A stretch of DNA of 64,000 bases from Arthrobacter sp. Soil782 (GTDB taxonomy: Bacteria; Actinomycetota; Actinomycetes; Actinomycetales; Micrococcaceae). The stretch spans positions 719,656-783,655 of the forward strand of contig NZ_LMSO01000001.1 in assembly GCF_001428435.1 (NCBI RefSeq), read 5' to 3'. The notes under the pieces are model-generated. The model had not been told where the DNA came from, ran no database searches, and worked only from the letters and a program-made list of their open reading frames with translations. This document shows positions 32,309 through 40,820 of the stretch, piece after piece (position 1 is the stretch's first letter; the number at the start of each line of letters is the position of its first letter). The translations under genes and the position numbers were made by a program.

Positions 32309-32376
32309 CAGAAACTGCCCGCGGGTGCAGGGTCGCCGGTTCGAACCGGCGACCCTGCACCTCCGGGCAGTTTCTG
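32309..32376. repeat. dispersed palindrome family B, copy 1
   Basis: This 68-nt element is centred on TTCGAA (32342/32343). Its two 34-nt arms pair with only two mismatches, starting CAGAAACTGCCCG. It lies just downstream of the LacI gene and could act as its terminator, but the same sequence recurs at 48671-48740 and 49651-49720, so it is a dispersed element. No ORF lies within it. Confidence 0.88.
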
Positions 32377-32419
32377 TGCGATTGAGTCCGGCAACCGCAG
32401 CGAGTTGCCCTCACTAGAA

Positions 32420-32431
32420 AGCAGGCTTAGT
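32420..32431 (+). promoter_or_regulatory. promoter-region motif AGCAGGCTTAGT
   Basis: This is the same 12-mer as upstream of the iron-redox gene, here 36 nt before the GlsB-type start and followed by GTTCTC. AGTGTT and AACACT (32429-32449) just after it can form a small hairpin with GGAGGA in the loop. Confidence 0.4.
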
Positions 32432-32466
32432 GTTCTCGGAGGAAACACTCATCTACAGGAGGCATC

Positions 32467-32733
32467 ATGATTGGTTTCATCATCGCCGGATTGATCATCG
32501 GGGCACTCGCTCGGCTCATCAAACCGGGTAAGCAGAACCTCGGACTGCTCGCGACCCTGCTGCTGGGGCTTGCCGGCTCCGTCATCGGCGGTTTGATAGC
32601 AAGCTTCTTCCACACCGGCGGGATCTTTGAGCTGAACATTCTCGGCTTCATCCTGGCAGTGATCGCGGCGGTTCTGCTGATCGGCGTCGCTGAGTCACTT
32701 TCGGGCCGCCGCAACCGCAGCGTCCGCCGGTAG
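32467..32733 (+). CDS. GlsB/YeaQ/YmgE-family stress membrane protein
   Basis: This 88-residue protein has three transmembrane helices and the family's glycine-zipper pattern: MIGFIIAGLIIGALARLIKPG at the N-terminus and LLGLAGSVIGGLIASFF in the middle. The C-terminus is basic (GRRNRSVRR). These transglycosylase-associated-type proteins are induced by envelope or acid stress; their mechanism is unknown. A strong AGGAGG site (32457-32462) precedes ATG. The shared motif at 32420 suggests a stress promoter. Confidence 0.88.
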   Translation: MIGFIIAGLIIGALARLIKPGKQNLGLLATLLLGLAGSVIGGLIASFFHTGGIFELNILGFILAVIAAVLLIGVAESLSGRRNRSVRR

Positions 32734-32752
32734 TTCACCAGCAACGCTCCAA

Positions 32753-32929
32753 GTGGCCATAACACTCGGCTCGAAGCCCACACTGGCGCCCGAACAGCGG
32801 CAGTCAGTCTTCTCAATCATCGCCGACGTTGACCCGCGGCTTGGGTTGTTTGCATCCTTCACGATGGCCGTGACAATTGCCTTCCTGATGCGCGAGCGCA
32901 TGGCAGGCAAGCTTGGCGGCGGCCACTGA
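32753..32929 (+). pseudogene. possible remnant: 3' end of a membrane-protein gene
   Basis: A frame open through 32753-32929 encodes a C-terminal-looking peptide with helix GLFASFTMAVTIAFLM, then RERMAGKLGGGH and a stop. It has no ribosome site or ATG, and the frame continues upstream into the GlsB gene, so this looks like the tail of a lost transporter gene rather than a live gene. The parent family is not recognised. Confidence 0.25.
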
Positions 32930-32946
32930 GGTAGATGCGGGTGCCC

Positions 32947-33963
32947 TCAGGCGGACTCCCGCCACACCACAGAGGTGTTGAGCATCCGCACCTCAGCCTC
33001 GTTGCCCTCGATCTGGGCGAGGACAAGCTCTGCGGCCGCGCGCCCCAGCAGGTCCGCCGGCTGCTTGACCGTGGACAGTTGCGGCTTGCAGCGCAGTGCC
33101 CAACTGCTGTCATCAAAGCCAACTATCCCGACGTCGTCCGGCACCCGCCTGCCCTGCTCCTGCAGGGTGGCCATGGCGCCCGCGGCCACCGCGTCAGAGG
33201 CGGCGAAAACGCCGTCGATATCCGGGCGCCTGCGCAGGAGTTCAGCCATGCCGTCAGCGCCGGCAGCATAGGTGTAGAGCGGAAACTCAAGAACAAGGTC
33301 CGGGTCGAATGCCGGCCCCAGCGCTGTCCGGAAACCTTCAAGCCGGTCCTGGCCGGAATCGCGGTCCAGCGCACAGGCGATCATGCCCACCCGCGTCCTG
33401 CCGGTGTCCAGCAGCCGCCGCACAATTGTCTGGGCGGCTGCCACATTATCGATCCCCACATACGGAATGTCCGGCGTGCCCGGCGGATGGCCGACGAACG
33501 CAGCCGGAATCTTCAGGTTCCGCACCGCCGTCGCAATGGGATCGGAGGTTCGTGCAGAGATGATGACAGCACCGTCCACGAGCCCTCCGCGCAGGTAGTC
33601 CGCCACCCGCCGGCTGTCCCGTGCCGTGTCGATTATCAGGGAGACCAGCTGGTAGTCCGCGGCGGAAAGCACCGAGTTGGCGCCGAGGAGGATCGATCCG
33701 ATGTTGGGATCCTCGAACAACAGGGAGTGCGGCTCGTGGATGATGAGGCCGATAGCCCGGGACTCCTGCCGCACGAGGTTCCGGGCCGCCGAGTTCCGCA
33801 CGTAACCGACCTGCGCGATAGCCGACTCCACGGCCATCTTCGCCTCGGGCGAGACGTACTTCTCCCCGTTGACCACACGCGAGACCGTCCCCCGGGACAG
33901 GCCCGCCGCGGAGGCAACATCATTGATTGTTGCCCGCCGGCGGCGAACGCGAGTGGAGTCCAT
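32947..33963 (-). CDS. LacI-family repressor of the beta-galactoside locus
   Basis: This 338-residue LacI protein starts at ATG 33961-33963 (MDSTRVRRRRATINDVAS). A longer frame to 34098 is rejected because it runs over the operators and promoter. The DNA-binding helix is TINDVASAAGLSRGTVSRV and the effector domain contains GIVGFDDSSWALRCKPQLST. It faces the GH42 operon and probably binds the paired TGTGAACGTTCCCA sites in the shared intergenic region, with a galactoside or its derivative as inducer. Confidence 0.87.
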   Translation of the reverse strand: MDSTRVRRRRATINDVASAAGLSRGTVSRVVNGEKYVSPEAKMAVESAIAQVGYVRNSAARNLVRQESRAIGLIIHEPHSLLFEDPNIGSILLGANSVLSAADYQLVSLIIDTARDSRRVADYLRGGLVDGAVIISARTSDPIATAVRNLKIPAAFVGHPPGTPDIPYVGIDNVAAAQTIVRRLLDTGRTRVGMIACALDRDSGQDRLEGFRTALGPAFDPDLVLEFPLYTYAAGADGMAELLRRRPDIDGVFAASDAVAAGAMATLQEQGRRVPDDVGIVGFDDSSWALRCKPQLSTVKQPADLLGRAAAELVLAQIEGNEAEVRMLNTSVVWRESA

Positions 33964-34011
33964 ACCGATACTGTAACGGAGCTGTCGAAGCGGTGGATCC
34001 GAATTAAAACG

Positions 34012-34041
34012 TTGACACGTCGGTGTGACGCAGACTACTCT
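34012..34041 (+). promoter_or_regulatory. promoter of the GH42 operon
   Basis: TTGACA (34012-34017), an 18-nt spacer and TACTCT (34036-34041) form a good sigma-70-type promoter. The -10 box abuts operator OA, so a bound LacI protein would exclude polymerase. Confidence 0.6.
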
Positions 34042-34099
34042 GTGAACGTTCCCAGATTGAGCAGAACATCGCGCTTCGCACTTTCTGGGAACGTTCACA
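34041..34099. promoter_or_regulatory. pair of mirrored LacI-type operators
   Basis: TGTGAACGTTCCCAGA at 34041-34056 and its reverse complement TCTGGGAACGTTCACA at 34084-34099 each contain a near-palindrome around GAACGTTC. The centres are about 43 nt apart. They flank the likely transcription start, so two LacI dimers could bind in mirrored orientation. Confidence 0.65.
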
Positions 34100-34128
34100 G
34101 AAGCAACAGCGAACAGTCAAGGAACTCC

Positions 34129-36171
34129 GTGCCGCCCAACACCTCGCCGATCACCCAACTCGCCCCCGACGGCGGTCTGGTGTTCGGCTGCGACTACAAC
34201 CCGGAACAGTGGGACGAGGCCACGTGGGCCGAAGACATGCGGCTGATGCGCAAGGCCGGGGTCAACCTGGTGGCAGTCAACATCTTCGGCTGGGCGGAAC
34301 TCCAGCCCGACGCCGAAACCTTCCATTTCGACCGGCTGGACGCCATTCTGGACCTCCTCCATGAGAACGGCATCGGCGTCAACCTGGGAACAGGCACCGC
34401 TTCCCCGCCGCCATGGCTCACCACGGCGCACCCCGGGATCCTTCCCGTGACGGTTGACGGCGCCACCCGCTGGCCCGGCGGGCGCCAGGCCTGGTGCCCC
34501 AGCTCCCCCGTCTTCCGGTCCTCTGCACTCACGCTGGTTGAAGCAGTTGCCCGGAGGTACGGCGCGCATCCCGCAGTGCGCCTCTGGCACGTATCGAATG
34601 AGCTCGGCTGCCACAATGCGCTGTGCTACTGCGACACGTCCGCCGCATCCTTCCGGCGCTGGCTGCAGGACCGTTACCTCACACTGGACGCCCTGAACAC
34701 TGCGTGGGGTACGGCGTTCTGGAGCCAGCGGTACTCGGCCTGGGAACAAATCCTCCCACCGCGCACCCCGCACGCCACACCCAACCCCACTCAGGTCCTG
34801 GACTTCCGCCGCTTCAGCTCCGACGAACTCCTCGCGTACTACCGGGCCGAAGCAGATACCCTCCGCGCACACAGCACGCTGCCCGTCACCACCAACTTCA
34901 TGGTCACCGCGCACATCCGCACCCAGAACTACTGGCAGTGGGCGCCGGAGATGGACTTCATCGCCAATGACCACTACCCGGACCACCGGCTCGAGGACCC
35001 CGTACAGGAGATCGCCCTGGCCGCTGACCTCACCCGCGGTCTGGCCCGGAACCGGCCCTGGATCCTGATGGAACACGCCACCAGCGCAGTCAACTGGCAG
35101 CCCCGGAATATCGCCAAGGCGCCCGGCGAGCTGCTGCGCAACTCCCTTTCCCACCTGGCCCGCGGTGCGGACGGCCTGTGCTTCTTCCAGTGGCGCGCCT
35201 CCCTGCAGGGCAGCGAAAAGTTCCACTCGGCCATGCTCCCCCACGCGGGCACGGACTCGAAGATCTGGCGCGAGGTCACCGAGCTGGGCGAGACGCTGGG
35301 CCGGTTGCGTGAAGTCGCAGGCAGCACTGTCACGGCGCGGGCAGCCGTGATCTTCAGCTGGGAGGCCTGGTGGGCCTGCGATTCCGACTCCCACCCTTCC
35401 GCCGACCTCCGCTACCTCGATCAGGTGCACGCACTCTACGGCGCGCTGTGGGATGCCGGCATCACCGCTGATTTCCTGCCGCCGGACGGCGACTTCACCG
35501 GTTATGACCTGGTGCTTGTCCCTGCCCTCTACCTCGTCGCCGACGACGACGCCGACCGGATCACCGACTACGTCCGCAGCGGCGGCACCGCCGTCGTCTC
35601 CTTCTTCAGCGGCATCGTGGATGAAAACGAGAGGGTGCGCCCGGGCGGTTACCCCGGCGCCTTCCGCGACCTGCTTGGCATCCGCGTCGAAGAGTTCCAC
35701 CCGCTGGCCGCCGGCCAGAAACTACAGCTCTCAAACGGCACGACGGCGGCACTGTGGAGCGAAGCCCTCCGCACCACAGGCGCTGAAGCCGTTCTCACCA
35801 TCACCGAGGGTCACCTCGCAGGAACAGCTGCGGTCACCCGCAATTCCTTCGGGAACGGCGACGCCTGGTACCTGGGCACGTCGCTCGGCAAGGAAACCCT
35901 GCTGGAAGTTCTCGGCGACGCCGCCCGTTCGGCCGGGATCCCTGCCTCGGGGACGCGCGGCGTCGAAACTGTCGAGCGGGTATCCGGGGACGCACACTAT
36001 CTCTTCGTCATCAACCACACCACGCACGACTACAAGCACCGGGTCACCGGAACTGAACTGGTGTTCGGCACGGAAGTTGCCGACGTCGTCGTTGTTCCGG
36101 CGGGCACCGTCCGCGTTGTACGCACTCATTCAACAGGCAGCACCGTATCAACAGGCAAGGAGGCCTCCTGA
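34129..36171 (+). CDS. GH42 beta-galactosidase
   Basis: This 680-residue GH42 enzyme has acid/base Glu158 (WHVSNELG) and nucleophile Glu315 (LMEHATSAVNW). The N-terminal barrel opens with FGCDYNPEQWDE. Cysteines near 123, 161, 166 and 168 are reminiscent of the GH42 zinc site but the usual fourth ligand is unclear. A trimerisation-like domain (from ~395) and a C-terminal beta domain complete it. GTG at 34129 has AAGGA at 34119-34123. It has no signal peptide, so it should hydrolyse imported beta-galactosides in the cytosol. Its stop overlaps the next start (TGATG). Confidence 0.92.
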   Translation: MPPNTSPITQLAPDGGLVFGCDYNPEQWDEATWAEDMRLMRKAGVNLVAVNIFGWAELQPDAETFHFDRLDAILDLLHENGIGVNLGTGTASPPPWLTTAHPGILPVTVDGATRWPGGRQAWCPSSPVFRSSALTLVEAVARRYGAHPAVRLWHVSNELGCHNALCYCDTSAASFRRWLQDRYLTLDALNTAWGTAFWSQRYSAWEQILPPRTPHATPNPTQVLDFRRFSSDELLAYYRAEADTLRAHSTLPVTTNFMVTAHIRTQNYWQWAPEMDFIANDHYPDHRLEDPVQEIALAADLTRGLARNRPWILMEHATSAVNWQPRNIAKAPGELLRNSLSHLARGADGLCFFQWRASLQGSEKFHSAMLPHAGTDSKIWREVTELGETLGRLREVAGSTVTARAAVIFSWEAWWACDSDSHPSADLRYLDQVHALYGALWDAGITADFLPPDGDFTGYDLVLVPALYLVADDDADRITDYVRSGGTAVVSFFSGIVDENERVRPGGYPGAFRDLLGIRVEEFHPLAAGQKLQLSNGTTAALWSEALRTTGAEAVLTITEGHLAGTAAVTRNSFGNGDAWYLGTSLGKETLLEVLGDAARSAGIPASGTRGVETVERVSGDAHYLFVINHTTHDYKHRVTGTELVFGTEVADVVVVPAGTVRVVRTHSTGSTVSTGKEAS

Positions 36172-37115
36172 TGGCTACCCTGGACCAGGCCCAGAACCCG
36201 CCGGGCACCAACCCGCCGGGCAACAAAAATTCCCGGCTTGTTTCGAACAAACGGCGCAGCACGCGCAAAGCAGTTGCCGTGTTCGTGGCGCCGTTCGCCG
36301 TGCTCTTCATCCTCTTCTACGCGGCACCGATCATCTTCGCGATCATCCAGTCGCTCCTGGTGGTCGAGCGGGAGGGAACGTTCGGGGCACCGCAGCAGGT
36401 CTTCGGCGGTCTCAGCCAGTACGCTCTCGTCTTCCAGGACCAGGCGTTCTGGGCCTCCGTGGGCAGGGTACTGCTCTTCGGCGTCGTACAGGTGCCGATC
36501 ATGTTGGGCATGGCGTTGCTGTTTGCACTGCTGCTCGATTCGCCGCTGCTCAAGGGAAAGAAGTTCTTCCGGCTGGCATTCTTCGCTCCGTACGCGGTAC
36601 CGGGTGTTATTGCCGCCATCATGTGGGGGTTTCTGTACTCCCCCTCGCTCTCACCGTTCAGCGCGGTCACCTCGGAAATCAACTTCCTCGACGGGTCCCT
36701 GGTCCTGTGGTCCATCGCGAACATCGTCACCTGGGTGTACGTGGGCTACAACATGCTCATCATCTACGCGTCACTGCTTGCCATCCCCACGGAAATTTAC
36801 GAGGCGGCACGGCTTGACGGCGCTTCCAACGCCCAGATCGCCTGGCGGATCAAGATCCCGCTGGTGACTCCCGCGATCATCCTCACCGGGGTGTTCTCCA
36901 TCATCGGCACCCTCCAACTCCTCGCCGAACCCCAGACCCTGCGCAGCTTCAGCTCGGCGATCAGCAGCACCTACACACCGAACCTCGCGGTCTACACCAC
37001 GGCGTCGATCCCCAACTACAACCTCGCCGCTGCATTCTCGGTTGTCCTCGCGATCGCCACCTTCATCCTCTCCTTCGTCTTCCTGAAGGCAACCCAGCGG
37101 AAGGTATCCCAATGA
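36171..37115 (+). CDS. sugar ABC transporter permease of the galactoside locus (first)
   Basis: This 314-residue CUT1-type permease has a Pro/Gly/Asn-rich cytoplasmic tail and six helices. The EAA loop is YEAARLDGASNAQIAWRI (about residues 204-221). It starts on the stop codon of the GH42 gene and overlaps the next gene by 4 nt (ATGA), so enzyme and importer are synthesised together. It probably transports galacto-oligosaccharides or beta-galactosides; the shared operator and GH42 neighbour support that. Confidence 0.9.
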   Translation: MATLDQAQNPPGTNPPGNKNSRLVSNKRRSTRKAVAVFVAPFAVLFILFYAAPIIFAIIQSLLVVEREGTFGAPQQVFGGLSQYALVFQDQAFWASVGRVLLFGVVQVPIMLGMALLFALLLDSPLLKGKKFFRLAFFAPYAVPGVIAAIMWGFLYSPSLSPFSAVTSEINFLDGSLVLWSIANIVTWVYVGYNMLIIYASLLAIPTEIYEAARLDGASNAQIAWRIKIPLVTPAIILTGVFSIIGTLQLLAEPQTLRSFSSAISSTYTPNLAVYTTASIPNYNLAAAFSVVLAIATFILSFVFLKATQRKVSQ

Positions 37116-38014
37116 CCACGGCAGCCGTCCCCCAGTCCGCTCCGGAGAAGCCGCGCTCCCGGGGCCCGCGCCAAAGCATCATGTCCCGCAGTGCAGCCAT
37201 GCTCATCATGGGCGTCTTCACCCTGTACTTCCTGACCCCGATCTGGTGGCTATTGGTCACCTCGACGAAATCGGGCGGAGACATCACCGGGACGTCCGCG
37301 CTGTGGTTCACCCCCGACTCCGTTGCCACGTTCTTCACCAACATCACCGGCCTGTTCGCGTATGAAAACGGACTCTTCGTCAAGTGGCTGCTGAACAGTG
37401 CCCTGTACGCGGGGGTCGGTGCTTTCCTTGGCACCATCATTGCGGCGATGTGCGGTTACGCGTTGTCCAAATATGAGTTCAAGGGCCGCGAAGCCATCTT
37501 CAACGTGGTCCTCAGCGGAGTACTGGTCCCAGCCACCGCGTTGGCGCTGCCGCTATTCCTGATTTTCAGCGAAGTGAACCTGACCAACACCTACTGGGCG
37601 GTCTTCCTGCCCAGCCTCGTCAGCCCGTTCGGCGTCTACCTTGCGCGGATCTACGCCGCTGCATCGGTTCCCGGCGAGCTCCTCGAGGCTGCCCGGCTGG
37701 ACGGCTCCGGTGAGGTGCGAACCTTCTTCACCGTCTCCAGCCGCCTCATGGCGCCGGCGCTGGTCACGATCTTCCTCTTCCAGTTCGTCACCATCTGGAA
37801 CAACTTCTTCCTTCCGCTGATCATGCTCCGCGATCAGGCTCTCTTCCCGGTGACGCTGGGCCTATACGCGTGGAACAGCCAGATCAGCCAGATCCCGGAG
37901 CTGCGCACGTTTGTGATCATCGGTGCGCTCGTTTCCATCCTGCCTCTCATCATCGCCTTCCTCGGTCTGCAGCGCTTCTGGAGCAGCGGACTCGGTGCCG
38001 GAAGCGTCAAGTAA
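37112..38014 (+). CDS. sugar ABC transporter permease of the galactoside locus (second)
   Basis: This 300-residue MalG-like partner has six helices; its EAA loop starts LEAARLDGSGEVRTFFTV but continues SSRLMAPAL, lacking the usual I-x-L-P end seen in the other five permeases here. This may affect which ATPase it contacts. It is translationally coupled to the first permease. The C-terminal GLQRFWSSGLGAGSVK is standard. Confidence 0.9.
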   Translation: MTTAAVPQSAPEKPRSRGPRQSIMSRSAAMLIMGVFTLYFLTPIWWLLVTSTKSGGDITGTSALWFTPDSVATFFTNITGLFAYENGLFVKWLLNSALYAGVGAFLGTIIAAMCGYALSKYEFKGREAIFNVVLSGVLVPATALALPLFLIFSEVNLTNTYWAVFLPSLVSPFGVYLARIYAAASVPGELLEAARLDGSGEVRTFFTVSSRLMAPALVTIFLFQFVTIWNNFFLPLIMLRDQALFPVTLGLYAWNSQISQIPELRTFVIIGALVSILPLIIAFLGLQRFWSSGLGAGSVK

Positions 38015-38081
38015 ACAAGACCGCAAGAAACTGCCGGAGACACCCGTCGCCGGCACCGTCCATACACAAAGGAAAAACAGA

Positions 38082-39413
38082 ATGCGTATGCATCACGGAA
38101 AGACCACCGCCGCCGTCGTCATGGTCTCCGCTCTGGCCCTCGCGGGATGCGCCGGTGGAGGCGACAGCTCCGGCGCTCCCGAAGCAGCAGCGTGCGAGCC
38201 CTCGAGCGAGCCCGTGGAACTGACCTTCACCACGTGGGTTCCGGGCATGGACGAGGTGGTGAAGCTGTGGAACGAGGAGAACCCGGACATCCAGGTCGAG
38301 GTTCAGACCGGCCCCAACGGCAACTCCGGCACGTACCAGAACTTCTTCAACCAGCTGCAGGCGGGCAACGCGCCGGACCTCGGCCAGATCGAGTATGACG
38401 CCCTACCGAACTTCCGTGTCCAGGACGGGCTCGAAAACATCGCCGCCTGTGAGGGCGTCGGTAATGCCGGGGACCAGTTCATCGACTGGACCTGGAACCA
38501 GGTGACCTTCGGTGAGGAAGACGCGGTCTACGCCATCCCGCAGGACAGCGGACCCATGGCCCTCTTCTATCGGGCGGACCTCTTCGAGCAGGCCGGCATT
38601 GAGGTTCCGACCACCTGGGAGGAGTATGCAACCGCCGCCGAGCAGATCCGTGAGGAAGGCGCGTACATCACCAACTTCCCGCGTTCGGATGTGAACTGGT
38701 TCGCTGGCCTCGTCTGGCAGGCGGGCGGCGAGTGGTTCAGCAGCGAGGACGACGGCTGGGAGGTCAACCTGACCGGCGAAGAGTCAACGCAGGTGGCCGA
38801 GTACTGGCAGGGGCTGCTCGAGGATGACCTCGTGTCCACCCTCCCCTCCTTCTCCGACGAGTGGAACGCGTCCTTCAACGAGGGCGACCAGTGGACCTGG
38901 GTCTCCGCAGTCTGGGGTACCTCGACGCTGCAGAGCGGTGCACCGGATACCGCGGGTAAGTGGGCTGTTGCGCCCATGCCGCAGTGGGACGCCGGCCAGA
39001 GTGCTGCAGGCAACTGGGGCGGCTCGTCCACAGCAGTCCTGAAGGGCTCGGATCACCCGTACGAGGCCTCGCAGTTTGCACTGTGGCTGAACACCGATCC
39101 TGAAGCGCTGGCGCTGGCGAACGAGCTCGGCGGACTGTACCCGGCTGCGAGTGCCGGTGCGGACCTCGAAGCCTTCGCCGGTGAGTCCGAGTTCTTCGGC
39201 GGACAGGCCGTCTATGACGTCTTCGCCGAGGCCTCTGAAAACGTCGACCCCGAATTCACCTGGGGCCCCACCATGACGCAGACCTACACGGATGTCTCTG
39301 ACGGCTTCGGCGCTGCCATCGGCGGCGAGTCCACCCTCACGGAGGCGCTGCAGCGCGGTGAACAGCAGACCATCGACGCATTGAAGGCGCAGTCCATCCC
39401 TGTCATCGAGTAA
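38082..39413 (+). CDS. sugar-binding lipoprotein of the galactoside importer
   Basis: This 443-residue extracellular solute-binding protein starts at ATG 38082 after AAAGGA (38069-38074). It has a signal peptide with a canonical lipobox LALAGC and an Asp/Glu/Ala-rich mature start, then a type-1 binding fold (LTFTTWVPGMDEVVKLWNE). Anchored by the lipidated Cys, it delivers the sugar to the two permeases. A strong terminator follows about 28 nt downstream. It is the last gene of the operon. Confidence 0.9.
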   Translation: MRMHHGKTTAAVVMVSALALAGCAGGGDSSGAPEAAACEPSSEPVELTFTTWVPGMDEVVKLWNEENPDIQVEVQTGPNGNSGTYQNFFNQLQAGNAPDLGQIEYDALPNFRVQDGLENIAACEGVGNAGDQFIDWTWNQVTFGEEDAVYAIPQDSGPMALFYRADLFEQAGIEVPTTWEEYATAAEQIREEGAYITNFPRSDVNWFAGLVWQAGGEWFSSEDDGWEVNLTGEESTQVAEYWQGLLEDDLVSTLPSFSDEWNASFNEGDQWTWVSAVWGTSTLQSGAPDTAGKWAVAPMPQWDAGQSAAGNWGGSSTAVLKGSDHPYEASQFALWLNTDPEALALANELGGLYPAASAGADLEAFAGESEFFGGQAVYDVFAEASENVDPEFTWGPTMTQTYTDVSDGFGAAIGGESTLTEALQRGEQQTIDALKAQSIPVIE

Positions 39414-39440
39414 CCGCTTCCCCTTTTCGGGCCAGCCGTT

Positions 39441-39500
39441 CGCCGGCTTGCTGCCAGGCCACCGTTGATTTCGGTAGGTCGGGCAGCAGGCCGGCGTTTT
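39441..39500 (+). terminator. terminator of the galactoside operon
   Basis: CGCCGGCTTGCTGCC (39441-39455) pairs with GGCAGCAGGCCGGCG (39482-39496) with one mismatch, and TTTT follows. The loop of about 26 nt can fold further. It sits 28 nt after the binding-protein gene stop. Confidence 0.7.
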
Positions 39501-39645
39501 CGCGTCCGCGGTCGTGACGTTGAATAGTCAGCAGACTGCATATTTCCAGCGCACCATCAGGCAGCGCCTGTAGCATTGGAGGATCTTCGGGGAAATGGGG
39601 ACCCTTTCACGGCTGGGAAGTCGATTTTCGACCTCAGGGATTTTC

Positions 39646-40728
39646 ATGACCATCACTTCACCCGCCCGCAAAGTTCGCGTTTCAAAACCGAACGACGTCG
39701 TTGCCTCCTACGCCACGCTGCTCAAGCAGGTGCGCAAGGAAGGCCTGCTGACCCGCAAGCGCGGCTTCTACATCTCGATCATGGTGCTTCTCGGCCTGGC
39801 TCTTGGGGCGGCCTGGACCGGTTTCGCACTGCTCGGTGACACCTGGTTCCAGCTGCTGATCGCTGGTGCACTGGGGGTCGTCATGACGCAGATCGCGTTC
39901 CTGGCGCATGAGGCGTCTCACCGCCAGATCTTTGCCTCCCGCGGCGCGAACGATTGGTCCGGTCGCATCCTGGCTGCCGGCGTCGTCGGGATCAGCTACC
40001 AGTGGTGGATGAACAAGCACTCCCGCCACCACAATGACCCCAACGTTGTGGGCAAGGACCCAGACATCGAGGTGGATACCATCTCCTTCCTGGAGGAAGA
40101 CGCCGCCAAAGCCAAGGGGATCCAGGCCTGGATCACGCGCCGCCAGGGTTACCTGTTCTTCCCGCTCCTCACCTTCGAAGGCCTGAACCTTCACGCCCGC
40201 TCGATTGCCACTCTGTTCCGCCCGGGCGCAGTCCAGGGCCGGTGGGTTGAGCTTGCGCTCCTCGCGACGCGCTTCGGCCTTTACCTCGGCGTGCTGTTCT
40301 GGTTCCTGCCCGTCGGCATGGCGTTCGCATTCCTTGGCGTGCAGATGGCGGTCTTCGGCATCTACATGGGCGCCTCATTCGCGCCGAACCACAAGGGCAT
40401 GCCGGTTATCCCGAAAGACAGCAAGCTGGACTTCTTCCAGAAGCAGGTCCTCACCTCACGCAACATCCGCGGCGGCAACTTCATCAACAACGCCTTCGGC
40501 GGCCTGAACTTCCAGATTGAGCACCACCTCTTCCCCGACATGCCGCGCCCACACCTGCGCAAGGCAGCGGTGATTGTGCGCGAGCACTGCGAACGCCTCA
40601 AGGTCCCCTACACCGAGGTTGGTGTGGCGGCGTCCTACGGTGCGGTTGTCTCCTACCTCAACCGGGTGGGACTCGCAGCCCGCGATCCCTTCGATTGCCC
40701 CATGGTCAACCGGTACCGCCGGCGCTGA
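39646..40728 (+). CDS. membrane fatty-acid desaturase (acyl-CoA/linoleoyl-CoA desaturase type)
   Basis: This 360-residue membrane di-iron desaturase has three histidine boxes: HEASH (88-92), HSRHH (125-129) and HH in IEHHLFP (293-294). Four hydrophobic segments sit between them. It inserts a double bond into fatty-acyl chains, needing electrons from a reductase not found here, and helps adjust membrane fluidity. ATG 39646 has AGGGA nearby (39636-39640). A long hairpin terminator follows at 40747. Confidence 0.9.
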   Translation: MTITSPARKVRVSKPNDVVASYATLLKQVRKEGLLTRKRGFYISIMVLLGLALGAAWTGFALLGDTWFQLLIAGALGVVMTQIAFLAHEASHRQIFASRGANDWSGRILAAGVVGISYQWWMNKHSRHHNDPNVVGKDPDIEVDTISFLEEDAAKAKGIQAWITRRQGYLFFPLLTFEGLNLHARSIATLFRPGAVQGRWVELALLATRFGLYLGVLFWFLPVGMAFAFLGVQMAVFGIYMGASFAPNHKGMPVIPKDSKLDFFQKQVLTSRNIRGGNFINNAFGGLNFQIEHHLFPDMPRPHLRKAAVIVREHCERLKVPYTEVGVAASYGAVVSYLNRVGLAARDPFDCPMVNRYRRR

Positions 40729-40746
40729 TTTCACACCGCTATGACG

Positions 40747-40792
40747 ACGACGGCGACCCTCACCCTTCGGTGAGCGGTCGCCGTCGTTGTTT
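40747..40792. terminator. strong terminator between desaturase and CitE-like genes
   Basis: ACGACGGCGACC (40747-40758) pairs with GGTCGCCGTCGT (40776-40787), and inside it CTCACC pairs with GGTGAG around a CTTC loop. TTGTTTGT follows. It lies between convergent genes and can work both ways. Confidence 0.85.
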
Positions 40793-40820
40793 GTGCTGTT
40801 GTTCTTTGTGCTGGAGAAGG

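Noticed and set aside
32309-32376. The family B palindrome looks like a tRNA T-arm (GGTTCGAACC)
   Set aside because: The centre matches a T-loop, but there is no acceptor stem, D-arm or anticodon arm; the entire element folds as one long hairpin.
33964-34098. N-terminal extension of the 32947 LacI
   Set aside because: It would cover the operators and promoter, and LacI proteins begin a few residues before the helix-turn-helix.
32935-34128. Upstream in-frame extension giving a 1078-residue GH42 protein
   Set aside because: It runs antisense over the LacI gene and through the promoter and operators. The GTG at 34129 with AAGGA fits the start of the GH42 family.
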